From: Micromonospora craniellae
GTDB taxonomy: Bacteria > Actinomycetota > Actinomycetes > Mycobacteriales > Micromonosporaceae
Direction of reading: 5' to 3'
Length of the DNA: 64,000 nucleotides
Assembly (NCBI RefSeq): GCF_014764405.1
Contig: NZ_CP061725.1
Span: 620,001-684,000, forward strand
The position numbers were made by a program, and so were the translations under genes. Shown here piece by piece: positions 25,369-33,541 of this stretch (positions within the stretch are counted from its first letter, which is position 1; every line of letters starts with the position of its first letter). Under the pieces are notes generated by a model. That model was not told where the DNA came from. It saw nothing but the letters and a program-made list of their open reading frames with translations, and did no database searches.

Positions 25369-27753
25369 GTGACCCTCTCAGTTGATCAGCGCATCGCCGA
25401 GGAGCTCGGCGTCGCCGAGCGCCAGGTCCGCGCGGCCGTGGAGCTGCTCGACGGCGGCGCCACCGTGCCGTTCATCGCGCGGTACCGCAAGGAGGCCACC
25501 GGGCTGCTCGACGACACACAGCTGCGTACGCTTGAGGAGCGGCTGCGCTACCTGCGTGAGTTGGACGAGCGGCGGGCGGCGGTGCTGGAGTCGATCCGCT
25601 CTCAGGGCAAGCTGGACGAGGCCCTGGAAGCGCAGATCATGGCGGCCGACTCGAAGTCCCGCCTGGAGGACATCTACCTGCCGTACAAGCCCAAGCGGCG
25701 GACCCGGGCGCAGATCGCCCGCGAGGCCGGGCTGGAGCCGCTGGCCGAGACGCTGCTCGGCGACCCGTCGCGGGACCCGCGCGACACGGCGGGCGGCTAC
25801 GTCGACGCGGACAAGGGCGTGGCCGACGCCGCCGCTGCGCTGGACGGGGCGCGGGCCATCCTGATCGAGCGGTTCGCCGAGGACGCCGACCTGATCGGCA
25901 CGCTGCGCGAGCAGATGTGGTCGCGCGGCCGGCTGGTGGCCCGGGTACGTGAGGGCCAGGAGTCGGCCGGGGCGAAGTTCGCCGACTACTTCGACTTCGC
26001 CGAGCCGTACCCGAAGCTGCCCTCGCACCGCATCCTGGCCATGTTCCGGGGCGAGAAGGAGGGTGTGCTCGACCTGACCATGGACCCGGAGGCCGACGGC
26101 GACATCGATGCGGCGGTCACCGGCCCGACCCGGTACGAGGCGGCGATCGCCGGCCGGTTCGGGGTCACCGACCAGGGGCGGCCAGCGGACCGGTGGCTGG
26201 CCGACACGGTGCGCTGGGCGTGGCGTACCCGGATCCTCATCCACCTCGGCGCCGACCTGCGGATGCGGTTGTGGCAGGCGGCCGAGGAGGAGGCCGTCCG
26301 GGTCTTCGCCACCAACCTGCGTGACCTGCTGCTGGCCTCGCCGGCCGGGGCCCGGCCCACCATGGGTCTGGACCCGGGGCTGCGGACCGGGGTGAAGGTG
26401 GCCGTCGTGGACGCCACCGGCAAGGTGGTCGCCACGGACACGATCTATCCGCACGAGCCGCGCCGGCAGTGGGACGCCTCGATCGAGACGCTGTCCCGGC
26501 TCGCCGCAGCACACCGGGTGGAGCTGGTGGCGATCGGCAACGGTACGGCCAGCCGGGAGACCGACAAGCTCGCCGGTGACCTGATCAAGCGCTTCCCGCA
26601 GCTCGGGTTGACCAAGGTGATGGTCTCCGAGGCAGGTGCCTCGGTCTACTCCGCCTCCGCGTACGCCGCGCAGGAGCTGCCCGGGATGGACGTGTCGCTG
26701 CGCGGCGCGGTCTCCATCGCCCGCCGGTTGCAGGACCCGCTCGCCGAGCTGGTCAAGATCGACCCGAAATCCATCGGCGTCGGGCAGTACCAGCACGACC
26801 TGTCGGAGGTGAAGCTCTCCCGGTCGCTGGACACCGTGGTGGAGGACTGCGTCAACGGCGTCGGGGTGGACGTGAACACCGCGTCCGCGCCGCTGCTGAC
26901 CCGGGTCTCCGGGATCGGCGCCGGGCTGGCCGAGAACATCGTGCTGCACCGGGACGCCAACGGGCCGTTCCGCAGCCGCTCCGACCTGCGCAAGGTGCCC
27001 CGGCTCGGGCCCAAGGCGTTCGAGCAGTGCGCCGGCTTCCTGCGCATCCCCGACGGCGACGACCCGCTGGACTCCTCCAGCGTGCACCCCGAGGCGTACC
27101 CGGTGGTGCGCCGGATCCTGGCCAGCACCGGGCAGGACCTGCGGACGTTGATCGGCCGGTCGACCATCCTGCGCGGGCTGCGGGCCACCGACTTCGTCGA
27201 CGAGACGTTCGGTCTGCCCACGGTGACCGACATCCTCGCCGAGCTGGAGAAGCCGGGGCGGGACCCGCGTCCGGAGTTCCGGACCGCCACCTTCGTCGAG
27301 GGGGTCGAGAAGATCGGCGACCTGACCCCGGGGATGGTGCTGGAGGGCGTCGTCACCAACGTGGCCGCGTTCGGCGCCTTCGTCGACGTCGGGGTGCACC
27401 AGGACGGCCTGGTGCACGTGTCGGCGATGTCGCGCACGTTCGTCAAGGACCCGCGCGAGGTGGTGAAGTCCGGCGACGTGGTGAAGGTGAAGGTGCTGGA
27501 CGTGGACGTACCGCGCAAGCGCATCTCGTTGACCCTGCGGCTGGACGACGACGCGGATGCCGCCCGGGGCAGCCGGGACGTCGGCGGACAGAGCGGACGC
27601 GGGCAGGGCAGTGCCGGGCAGGGCGGACGCGGCGGCGGGCGTGGTGACCGGGGCGGGCAGCGCGGCGGGCCGCAGCAACGGCAGGGCCGGGGTCCGTCCG
27701 GGCCGGCGAACGACGCGATGGCCGAGGCGTTGCGCCGGGCCGGACTGGCCTGA
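25369..27753 (+). CDS. tex: Tex-family RNA-binding transcription accessory protein
   Basis: This 794-residue protein has a helical Tex N-terminal domain and a YqgF/RNase H-like domain from about residue 331 (GLDPGLRTGVKVAVVD). A helix-hairpin-helix pair lies at about 505-570 (GVGVDVNTASAPLL, SDLRKVPRLGPKAFEQ) and an S1 domain at about 650-725 (GMVLEGVVTNVAAFGAFVDVG). Tex is the bacterial relative of Spt6. The last ~60 residues are a Gly/Arg/Gln-rich low-complexity tail with RGG-like repeats, which most bacterial Tex proteins lack. The GTG start has GGCGGAG upstream. Confidence 0.95.
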   Translation: MTLSVDQRIAEELGVAERQVRAAVELLDGGATVPFIARYRKEATGLLDDTQLRTLEERLRYLRELDERRAAVLESIRSQGKLDEALEAQIMAADSKSRLEDIYLPYKPKRRTRAQIAREAGLEPLAETLLGDPSRDPRDTAGGYVDADKGVADAAAALDGARAILIERFAEDADLIGTLREQMWSRGRLVARVREGQESAGAKFADYFDFAEPYPKLPSHRILAMFRGEKEGVLDLTMDPEADGDIDAAVTGPTRYEAAIAGRFGVTDQGRPADRWLADTVRWAWRTRILIHLGADLRMRLWQAAEEEAVRVFATNLRDLLLASPAGARPTMGLDPGLRTGVKVAVVDATGKVVATDTIYPHEPRRQWDASIETLSRLAAAHRVELVAIGNGTASRETDKLAGDLIKRFPQLGLTKVMVSEAGASVYSASAYAAQELPGMDVSLRGAVSIARRLQDPLAELVKIDPKSIGVGQYQHDLSEVKLSRSLDTVVEDCVNGVGVDVNTASAPLLTRVSGIGAGLAENIVLHRDANGPFRSRSDLRKVPRLGPKAFEQCAGFLRIPDGDDPLDSSSVHPEAYPVVRRILASTGQDLRTLIGRSTILRGLRATDFVDETFGLPTVTDILAELEKPGRDPRPEFRTATFVEGVEKIGDLTPGMVLEGVVTNVAAFGAFVDVGVHQDGLVHVSAMSRTFVKDPREVVKSGDVVKVKVLDVDVPRKRISLTLRLDDDADAARGSRDVGGQSGRGQGSAGQGGRGGGRGDRGGQRGGPQQRQGRGPSGPANDAMAEALRRAGLA

Positions 27754-27787
27754 GTCCTCCCCCGGCGGGCGGCGTACGGTGAGCGCC

Positions 27788-28216
27788 ATGGCGGGCGACG
27801 ACGACTGGCGGGAGCAGCGGCGGCGGGCGGTGCACGCGCACGCCGAGGCGGACTCCCGGGCCCGGGCCGTGGAGCAGGCCGCGGCGGCGGAGCTGGTGAC
27901 CCGCTTCGCCGCCGACGCGACGGCGCGCGGGCTGCGTACCGAGCGGCTGCGGGTGACGTCGTACGACGGGCGGCACCGCTACCGCACCGGCCTGACCGGC
28001 TGGTACGTCGACCGGGCGCGATCCCGGGCGGTGGACACCCGGGGAGACTTCTATCTGCTGACCGTGCCGAACAGCGTGCGTGCGCTGCTGTTCGGCGCGG
28101 TCTGCCCGCCGGTGCCGCCGCCACTGGTGGTCGGCCGGGGCGGCCGCGACGGCGAGTCGCTGCCCCTGGCGGAGCTGATCGACCGGCGCCTCGCCGCCGG
28201 TGACGACTGGCCCTGA
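27788..28216 (+). CDS. Hypothetical protein
   Basis: I do not recognise this 142-residue soluble protein. An Ala/Arg/Glu-rich helical N-terminus (residues 8-45) precedes a beta-rich half with YRTGLTGWYVD, AVDTRGDFYLLTVP and PPLVVGRGGRDGESLPLAELIDRRL. Actinobacterial genomes carry similar small proteins of unknown function. A TACGGT -10-like box lies 9 bp before the ATG, suggesting its own leaderless transcript. It converges on the polysaccharide locus. Confidence 0.7.
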   Translation: MAGDDDWREQRRRAVHAHAEADSRARAVEQAAAAELVTRFAADATARGLRTERLRVTSYDGRHRYRTGLTGWYVDRARSRAVDTRGDFYLLTVPNSVRALLFGAVCPPVPPPLVVGRGGRDGESLPLAELIDRRLAAGDDWP

Positions 28217-28270
28217 CCACCCGATGCCGGTCCGACCGTCGCAGCCGGGCCGCTCCGCGCCGGTCGGCCG

Positions 28271-29518
28271 TCACCGCCGGTGGCCGTCGACCACCTCGGA
28301 CAGCGCCTGTTCCACCCGCTCGGCACCGGCGGCCACCGAGAAGACCCGCTGGTAGTGCAGCCGACCGGCCTGCCCGAGCAGGTCGAGCTTCTCCCGGCCC
28401 AGCTCGCAGAGTTCCCGCAACGCGGCGGCGATCGAGTCGGGGTCACCCGGCCGGGCGGTGATCCCGGCCCCGCTGTCGTGCGCCACGTCGGCGGCGTCCC
28501 CCTCGGCGGCCACCAGCAGGGCCCGTCCGGCGGCCAGCGTGGCCTGCACCTTGCTCGGCATGGTGTACGCCGACATGCCGCCCGGCCGCAGGCTCACGTA
28601 GTGCACGTCGCCGGCGACCATCAGCGCGGGCATCCGTTCCCGGGGCAGTTGCCCGAGGAACCGCACGTTCGCCGCGCCGACCTCCACGGCCCGCCGGCGC
28701 AGCCGCTCCTCGGTGGTGCCGGAGCCGGCGATCACGCACACCAGCCGAGGGTCGGCCACCCGGGCGCAGGCGTCGACCAGCGAGTCGAGCCCCTGCGCCT
28801 CACCGAGCGCACCGGCGTACACCAGGACCACCTGGTCGGGTCGCAGGCCCAGGTCCGCGCGCAGGTCACCGCCCCGGGCCCGGGGCGTCTCGTCCGCCCA
28901 CATCGGGATGTGCACCAGCTTCTCCCGGGGTACGCCCCGGCCGGCGAGCAGGTCGACGGCGCCGGGCGAGACGCAGGCGACGCGGGCGGCGCTGTGGTAC
29001 ATCGCGCCGCACCAGCCGCCCATGCCCCGCTCGACGGTCCGGGACAGCCGGCCGGTGCCGAGGAAGCCGCTCGCCACCACGCTGTCCGGCCAGAGGTCGA
29101 GGACGTGCAGCAGCACCGGCACCCGGTGGGCGTACCGGGCGAACCACATCGGCAGGGCGACGCTGATCGGCGAGTTACCCACCCAGAGCGCGTCCAGGCC
29201 GCGCAGCGCCGGCGTGCCGGAGACCAGCGCGGAGACGGCGAAGGAGCCGTAGTTGGCCACCCGGCGCAGCGCGGAACGGTCGTGGCTGGGATACAGGGCG
29301 ACCCGCCGGATCCGGGTCGCCCCGACGGTCTCGTCGCGGCGGCGGGCCATCCGGTAGCCGGGGCTCAGCCGCCCGGTCGGATAGTTGGGGAACCCGGTGA
29401 GCACCTGCACCTCGTGCCCCCGCCCGGCGAGGGCGGTGGCCAGCATCCCGGGCAGGGCGGCCGGGCCGGGCTCCGGGTCGAACCATTGCGTGAGCAGGCC
29501 GATCCGCATCCGCCTCAT
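28271..29518 (-). CDS. WbuB-like family 4 glycosyltransferase
   Basis: This 415-residue GT-B enzyme has an N-terminus LLTQWFDPEPGPAALPGMLA with TGFPNYPTGRLSPGYR, which is the pattern of the WbuB group. E. coli WbuB is associated with L-FucNAc transfer. The C-terminal nucleotide-sugar site includes VYAGALGEAQGLDSLV, the SLRP segment and a MPSKVQATLAAGRALL stretch. This agrees with the L-aminosugar genes at 31428-33472 and 44736-45860, so it is the best candidate for adding that sugar to the lipid carrier. The ATG at 29518 overlaps the upstream stop (ATGA). It is the last gene of a three-gene coupled unit. Confidence 0.85.
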   Translation of the reverse strand: MRRMRIGLLTQWFDPEPGPAALPGMLATALAGRGHEVQVLTGFPNYPTGRLSPGYRMARRRDETVGATRIRRVALYPSHDRSALRRVANYGSFAVSALVSGTPALRGLDALWVGNSPISVALPMWFARYAHRVPVLLHVLDLWPDSVVASGFLGTGRLSRTVERGMGGWCGAMYHSAARVACVSPGAVDLLAGRGVPREKLVHIPMWADETPRARGGDLRADLGLRPDQVVLVYAGALGEAQGLDSLVDACARVADPRLVCVIAGSGTTEERLRRRAVEVGAANVRFLGQLPRERMPALMVAGDVHYVSLRPGGMSAYTMPSKVQATLAAGRALLVAAEGDAADVAHDSGAGITARPGDPDSIAAALRELCELGREKLDLLGQAGRLHYQRVFSVAAGAERVEQALSEVVDGHRR

Positions 29519-30444
29519 CCCGTCTCCAGTGGGGCCAACGGGCGTACCGGCGGCGCGGCACCGTCGGCGCGCCACAGCGCGGTCAGCGACTCGCGCAGGT
29601 CGTACGCGGGCGCCCAGCCGAGCACCCGCCCGGCACAGGCGGTGTCCGCGCACATCCACGGCACGGTGGCGGAGCGCCCGGCGTCGGCGGTGAAGCCGCC
29701 GTCCCGGATGCCGCCGCTGAATTCGGCCACCTCGGCCAGCAGCCGGACGGCATCGCGGAGGGCCACCGCCCGGCCGCTGCCGACGTTGACGACGCGGTCG
29801 GCCGTGGACGCGCTGCGCGCCGCCGCCAGGACCGCCGCCGCCACGTCCCGCACGTCGACGAAGTCGCGGTACGTGTCGTGCAGCCCCACCGAGATCCCGT
29901 CGTCCCCGGCGGCCCACGCCGACCTGATCAGCGCGGTGACCCGACCGAGCACGTTGCCCGGTGGCATGCCCGGCCCGACCGGGTTGAAGACGCGCAGCAC
30001 GACCGTGTCGACCCGGCCCGCCGCGCCGGCCAGTTCCGCCAGCCGGGTGGCGGTCAGGTGGCTGAGCCCGTACTCGCTCACCGGCGCGCACGGGTGGTCC
30101 TCGGGCACCGCGAGGCCGTACGGCACGGCGCCGTACTCGGCGGCCGACCCGATCCGGACCAGCCGGGCCGCCGGTACGGCCTCGGCCATCGCCTCGATGA
30201 GCTTGGCGGTGGCCAGCACGTGCGCGCGGACGAAGTCGTACCCGGAGCCGACGATGCGGCCGGCCGCAGCCACCACCACGTCGGGCCGTTCCCGGGCGAG
30301 CAACGCGATCAGCGCCGGCAGGTCGATGCGGACCAGGTCGCAGGCCACCCGGTCGGGCGACCGGACGTCGGTGTGGGCGGCCAGCACAGCCCGGACGTGC
30401 CGCCCCAGGAACCCACCGGCGCCCAGCAGCAGGACCCGGTTCAT
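29515..30444 (-). CDS. NAD-dependent epimerase/dehydratase (extended SDR) with altered active site
   Basis: This 309-residue extended SDR has Rossmann motif GAGGFLG at residues 8-14 and a substrate domain. The expected Tyr-x-x-x-Lys is Tyr125-G-L-S-His129, so the catalytic Lys is replaced by His. The preceding GSAAEYGAV segment is intact. The product is probably a nucleotide sugar for the polysaccharide, but the changed residue makes activity uncertain. It overlaps both neighbours by ATGA, so it is translated with the initiating transferase and the WbuB-like enzyme. Confidence 0.75.
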   Translation of the reverse strand: MNRVLLLGAGGFLGRHVRAVLAAHTDVRSPDRVACDLVRIDLPALIALLARERPDVVVAAAGRIVGSGYDFVRAHVLATAKLIEAMAEAVPAARLVRIGSAAEYGAVPYGLAVPEDHPCAPVSEYGLSHLTATRLAELAGAAGRVDTVVLRVFNPVGPGMPPGNVLGRVTALIRSAWAAGDDGISVGLHDTYRDFVDVRDVAAAVLAAARSASTADRVVNVGSGRAVALRDAVRLLAEVAEFSGGIRDGGFTADAGRSATVPWMCADTACAGRVLGWAPAYDLRESLTALWRADGAAPPVRPLAPLETG

Positions 30445-31184
30445 CGGCGGTACGCGGGATCCGGTTCGCCGGCCGGTGACTGCGCGGGTGGATTGCCGGT
30501 GAACTCGTGCCAGGTGGCCGCTCCCGGCGCGGAGATCCCCTGGCGGCTGACCACCACCCAGACGGTGGCCAGCAGGATCCTCAGGTCCAGCAGGAAGGAC
30601 CGGCGGTCGACGTACTCGACGTCGTGGGCGAACTTGGCGTGCCACTCCAGCGCGTTGCGGCCACGGACCTGCGCGAGCCCGGTGATGCCGGGCCGTACGT
30701 CGTGCCGGCGGGCCTGTTCCGGACTGTAGAGGTCGAGGTACTGGACCAGGTGCGGGCGGGGACCGACGACACTCATCTCGCCCCGCAGCACGTTCCAGAA
30801 CTCCGGCAGTTCGTCCAGGCTGCTGGCCCGCAGCCAACGGCCGATCGGGGTCAGTCGTTCCGCGTCGGTCACCAGTCCCCGGTCCGGGTCGGGGTGGCGC
30901 ATGGTCCGGAACTTGACCATCTCGAACAACTCGCCGTGCAGGCCGGGTCGCTTGTGTCGGAACAGCACCGGACGGCCGTGCGCGACCAGCACCACGAGGG
31001 CCACCAGGGCCATCAGCGGTGCGCCCACGATCAGGACGAGGAGGGCGCCCAGGACGTCGAGGAGCCGCTTCCACCGATCGTACGGTCGCCGGATGACGGG
31101 ATCCTCGGCGAATTCGTGCCGACTCCCCGCCCCGCCGGGAGCCCCGGCACGCGTGGACGTCGCATGGAGAGCAACTTTTGGCAT
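30441..31184 (-). CDS. PglC/WcaJ-type initiating phosphoglycosyl transferase
   Basis: This 247-residue monotopic phosphoglycosyl transferase is predicted to move a sugar-1-phosphate from a UDP-sugar to undecaprenyl phosphate, the first step of repeat-unit assembly. A single re-entrant hydrophobic helix lies at residues 41-69. The KFRTM motif, the catalytic Asp124-Glu125 in SSLDELPEFWNVL, SVVGPRP and RPGITGLAQV follow. It has only the catalytic domain (PglC size), not the five-helix WbaP/WcaJ extension. No Shine-Dalgarno is seen. It is the first gene of its unit, facing an AT-richer promoter region. Confidence 0.9.
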   Translation of the reverse strand: MPKVALHATSTRAGAPGGAGSRHEFAEDPVIRRPYDRWKRLLDVLGALLVLIVGAPLMALVALVVLVAHGRPVLFRHKRPGLHGELFEMVKFRTMRHPDPDRGLVTDAERLTPIGRWLRASSLDELPEFWNVLRGEMSVVGPRPHLVQYLDLYSPEQARRHDVRPGITGLAQVRGRNALEWHAKFAHDVEYVDRRSFLLDLRILLATVWVVVSRQGISAPGAATWHEFTGNPPAQSPAGEPDPAYRR

Positions 31185-31427
31185 GCGATACGCATATCAT
31201 TTCTCGGCGCACCGGATCGCGCTTTCACATTTCGTGGCGCGCGCCATTCGGACAGGGCCAAAGAATGAATCGCGCTCACCTGCGACCCGGCACCCTCAAT
31301 CCGAATGAAACTCTCTTTCTAATTCAGGAAAGCCGACCCCGGCCGGTTTGTGAATCGGTATGGTCGCCGGTGGACGCTGTCCCGATATCACCGCCCGACA
31401 TTCGACAGGAAACAGGCAGGGGGAGAT
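31185..31427. promoter_or_regulatory. AT-richer divergent promoter region
   Basis: This 243-bp gap lies between the divergent initiating transferase and the WbvB-like dehydratase genes. Its base composition is clearly lower in GC than the coding flanks (for example around 31185-31215 and 31300-31330). It should hold both promoters. No gene is supported. Confidence 0.5.
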
Positions 31428-32471
31428 GTGGTTTCCTCGCTTTCCGGCAGGCGCTATCTGATTACCGGTGGCACCGGGTCGTTCGGCCAGACGATGGTGT
31501 CCCGGCTGCTCGACGCCGGCGCCACCGAGGTGCGGGTCCTCAGCCGCGACGAATCCAAGCAGGACGCGATGCGGCACCGCCTGCGTGACGACCGGGTCCG
31601 GTACTACGTGGGGGACGTCCGCGACTACGACAGCGTGCTCAAGGCCGCCCGGGGCATGGAGTTCGTCTTCCACGCCGCCGCCCTCAAGCAGGTGCCGTCC
31701 TGCGAGTTCTTCCCGCTGGAGGCGGTCCGCACGAACGTGCTCGGCAGCGCGAACGTCGTCGACGCCTGCGAGCGGGTCGGCGTCGAGACGCTGGTGCTGC
31801 TCAGCACCGACAAGGCCGTCTACCCGGTGAACGCGATGGGGATGACCAAGGCCCTGATGGAGAAGGTGGCGCAGGCGCACGCCCGGAACAACCCGCAGGC
31901 CCGCACCCGGGTCTGTTGCGTGCGGTACGGCAACGTCATGTACTCGCGCGGCTCGGTCATCCCGCTGTTCATCGAGCAGATCCGCCGAGGTGCGCTGCCG
32001 ACCGTCACCGAACCGTCGATGACCCGATTCCTGATGTCGCTGGCGCAGTCGGTCGACCTGGTCGAGCACGCGTTCCGCGACGGGCAGCCGGGTGACGTGT
32101 TCATCCGCAAGGCCGACGCCTGCACCATCGGCGACCTGGCCACCGCCCTGTGCAACCTGTTCGGGGTGCCCGCCAAGGTCGACGTGCTCGGCATCCGGCA
32201 CGGAGAGAAGCTGTACGAGACCCTGGCCAGCCGCGAGGAACTCGCCCACGCCGTGGACCTGGGCGACTTCCTCCGGGTGCCGGTGGACAGCCGCGACCTC
32301 AACTACGCCCTCTACTTCGAGGAGGGCAACGTCGAGCGGGGAGCGCTCGCCGACTTCCACTCGCACAACGCCCGCCGGCTTTCCGTACCGGAGATCGAGT
32401 CGCTGTTGCGGACTCTGCCCGAGGTACGGGCGCAGCTCAATGCCGCGGCGGCCACCGCCGTGCCCGCATGA
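31428..32471 (+). CDS. WbjB/WbvB/CapE-like UDP-GlcNAc 4,6-dehydratase/epimerase
   Basis: This 347-residue short-chain dehydratase is of the group that turns UDP-GlcNAc into a UDP-2-acetamido-2,6-dideoxy-L-4-hexulose, the first step to L-FucNAc or L-QuiNAc. GGTGSFG at residues 14-20 binds NADP. The catalytic triad is Ser126/Met137/Lys141 (LSTDKAVYPVNAMGMTK), with Met in the usual Tyr place as in CapE and WbpM. HAAALKQVPSCEF is a family signature. The GTG start follows GGGGGAG. It overlaps the next gene by ATGA. Compare the wider WbpM-like enzyme at 54755. Confidence 0.85.
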   Translation: MVSSLSGRRYLITGGTGSFGQTMVSRLLDAGATEVRVLSRDESKQDAMRHRLRDDRVRYYVGDVRDYDSVLKAARGMEFVFHAAALKQVPSCEFFPLEAVRTNVLGSANVVDACERVGVETLVLLSTDKAVYPVNAMGMTKALMEKVAQAHARNNPQARTRVCCVRYGNVMYSRGSVIPLFIEQIRRGALPTVTEPSMTRFLMSLAQSVDLVEHAFRDGQPGDVFIRKADACTIGDLATALCNLFGVPAKVDVLGIRHGEKLYETLASREELAHAVDLGDFLRVPVDSRDLNYALYFEEGNVERGALADFHSHNARRLSVPEIESLLRTLPEVRAQLNAAAATAVPA

Positions 32472-33472
32472 ACGAGCGGCACGGCACCGACCCGGGCGCG
32501 GGCGGCGGCGGGACGGAACGGGTGCCCCGGCGGCGTGACCAGGCCGACGCTGCGGCGCGTCCGGCCGCACGGCGGGTGCTCGTCCTCGGCGTCACCGGCA
32601 TGCTCGGTCACGCCGTCCTGCGCGACCTGAGCGAGGACCCCGACCTGGACGTGCACGGTCTGGCCCGGCGCGTCGACGACCACGCGGGGTGGTTCCCGGC
32701 GCACCTGCGCGACCGGATCACCCCGGGCGTCGACGCCACCCGGTTCGCCGACGTCCGCCGGCTCCTCGACACGCTCCACCCGGACGTGGTGATCAACTGC
32801 GTGGGCGTCATCAAGCAGCGGCCGGACGTGCAGGAGGCGGTGCCGACCGTCACCCTCAACGCACTCCTGCCCCACCTGCTCGCCGACGCCTGTGCCGACC
32901 TCGGCAGCCGGGTGGTGCACGTGAGCACAGACTGTGTCTTCTCCGGTCGACGGGGCGGCTACACCGAGGAGGACCTGCCCGATCCCCCCGACCTGTACGG
33001 GCGGTCCAAGTTGCTCGGCGAGGCGACCGGACCGTCGGCGCTCACCCTGCGTACCTCGATCATCGGGCACGAGCTGGCCACGCACCGATCCCTGGTGGAC
33101 TGGTTCCTCGCCCAACGGGGCCAGGTACGCGGTTTCACCCGGGCCATCTACACCGGCGTGACGACCGTCGAGTTCGCCCGGCTGCTGCGCACGGTGGTGT
33201 TGCCCCGCGAGGACCTGACCGGGCTCTACCACGTCGCGGCCGAACCGATCTCCAAGCACGACCTCCTGCGGCTGGTCGCCGAGGTGTACGGGTGGCCGGG
33301 CGAACTGGTGCCCGACGACGGGTTCGTCTGCGACCGCTCGATGCGGGCCGACGCGCTCACCCGGGCCACCGGCTACCGGCCGCCGGGCTGGCCGGAGATG
33401 GTCCGCGCCATGCACGCCGCCCGGGCCCGCTGGTCCGACGCGTCGACGGACCGGCCGGGCGTCCGGGTCTGA
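32468..33472 (+). CDS. RmlD-like reductase, probable WbvR-type step
   Basis: This 334-residue extended SDR resembles dTDP-4-dehydrorhamnose reductase (RmlD). A 35-residue N-terminal extension precedes the Rossmann motif GVTGMLG. Catalysis uses Tyr-x-x-x-Lys in DLYGRSKLLGE, after STDCVFSG. Because it is coupled to a WbvB-like gene and lacks the C-terminal cupin of WbjC/FnlB, the best fit is WbvR, which reduces the 4-keto intermediate to UDP-L-RhaNAc. WbvD (44736-45860) would then epimerise this to UDP-L-QuiNAc. This pathway role is inference from gene content. Confidence 0.75.
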   Translation: MNERHGTDPGAGGGGTERVPRRRDQADAAARPAARRVLVLGVTGMLGHAVLRDLSEDPDLDVHGLARRVDDHAGWFPAHLRDRITPGVDATRFADVRRLLDTLHPDVVINCVGVIKQRPDVQEAVPTVTLNALLPHLLADACADLGSRVVHVSTDCVFSGRRGGYTEEDLPDPPDLYGRSKLLGEATGPSALTLRTSIIGHELATHRSLVDWFLAQRGQVRGFTRAIYTGVTTVEFARLLRTVVLPREDLTGLYHVAAEPISKHDLLRLVAEVYGWPGELVPDDGFVCDRSMRADALTRATGYRPPGWPEMVRAMHAARARWSDASTDRPGVRV

Positions 33473-33541
33473 CGGCGGACGAGAACGACCCGCCGGCCCG
33501 CGAGGTGCGCGGGTCGGACGCGAATCGAAGGACACCAGGTG

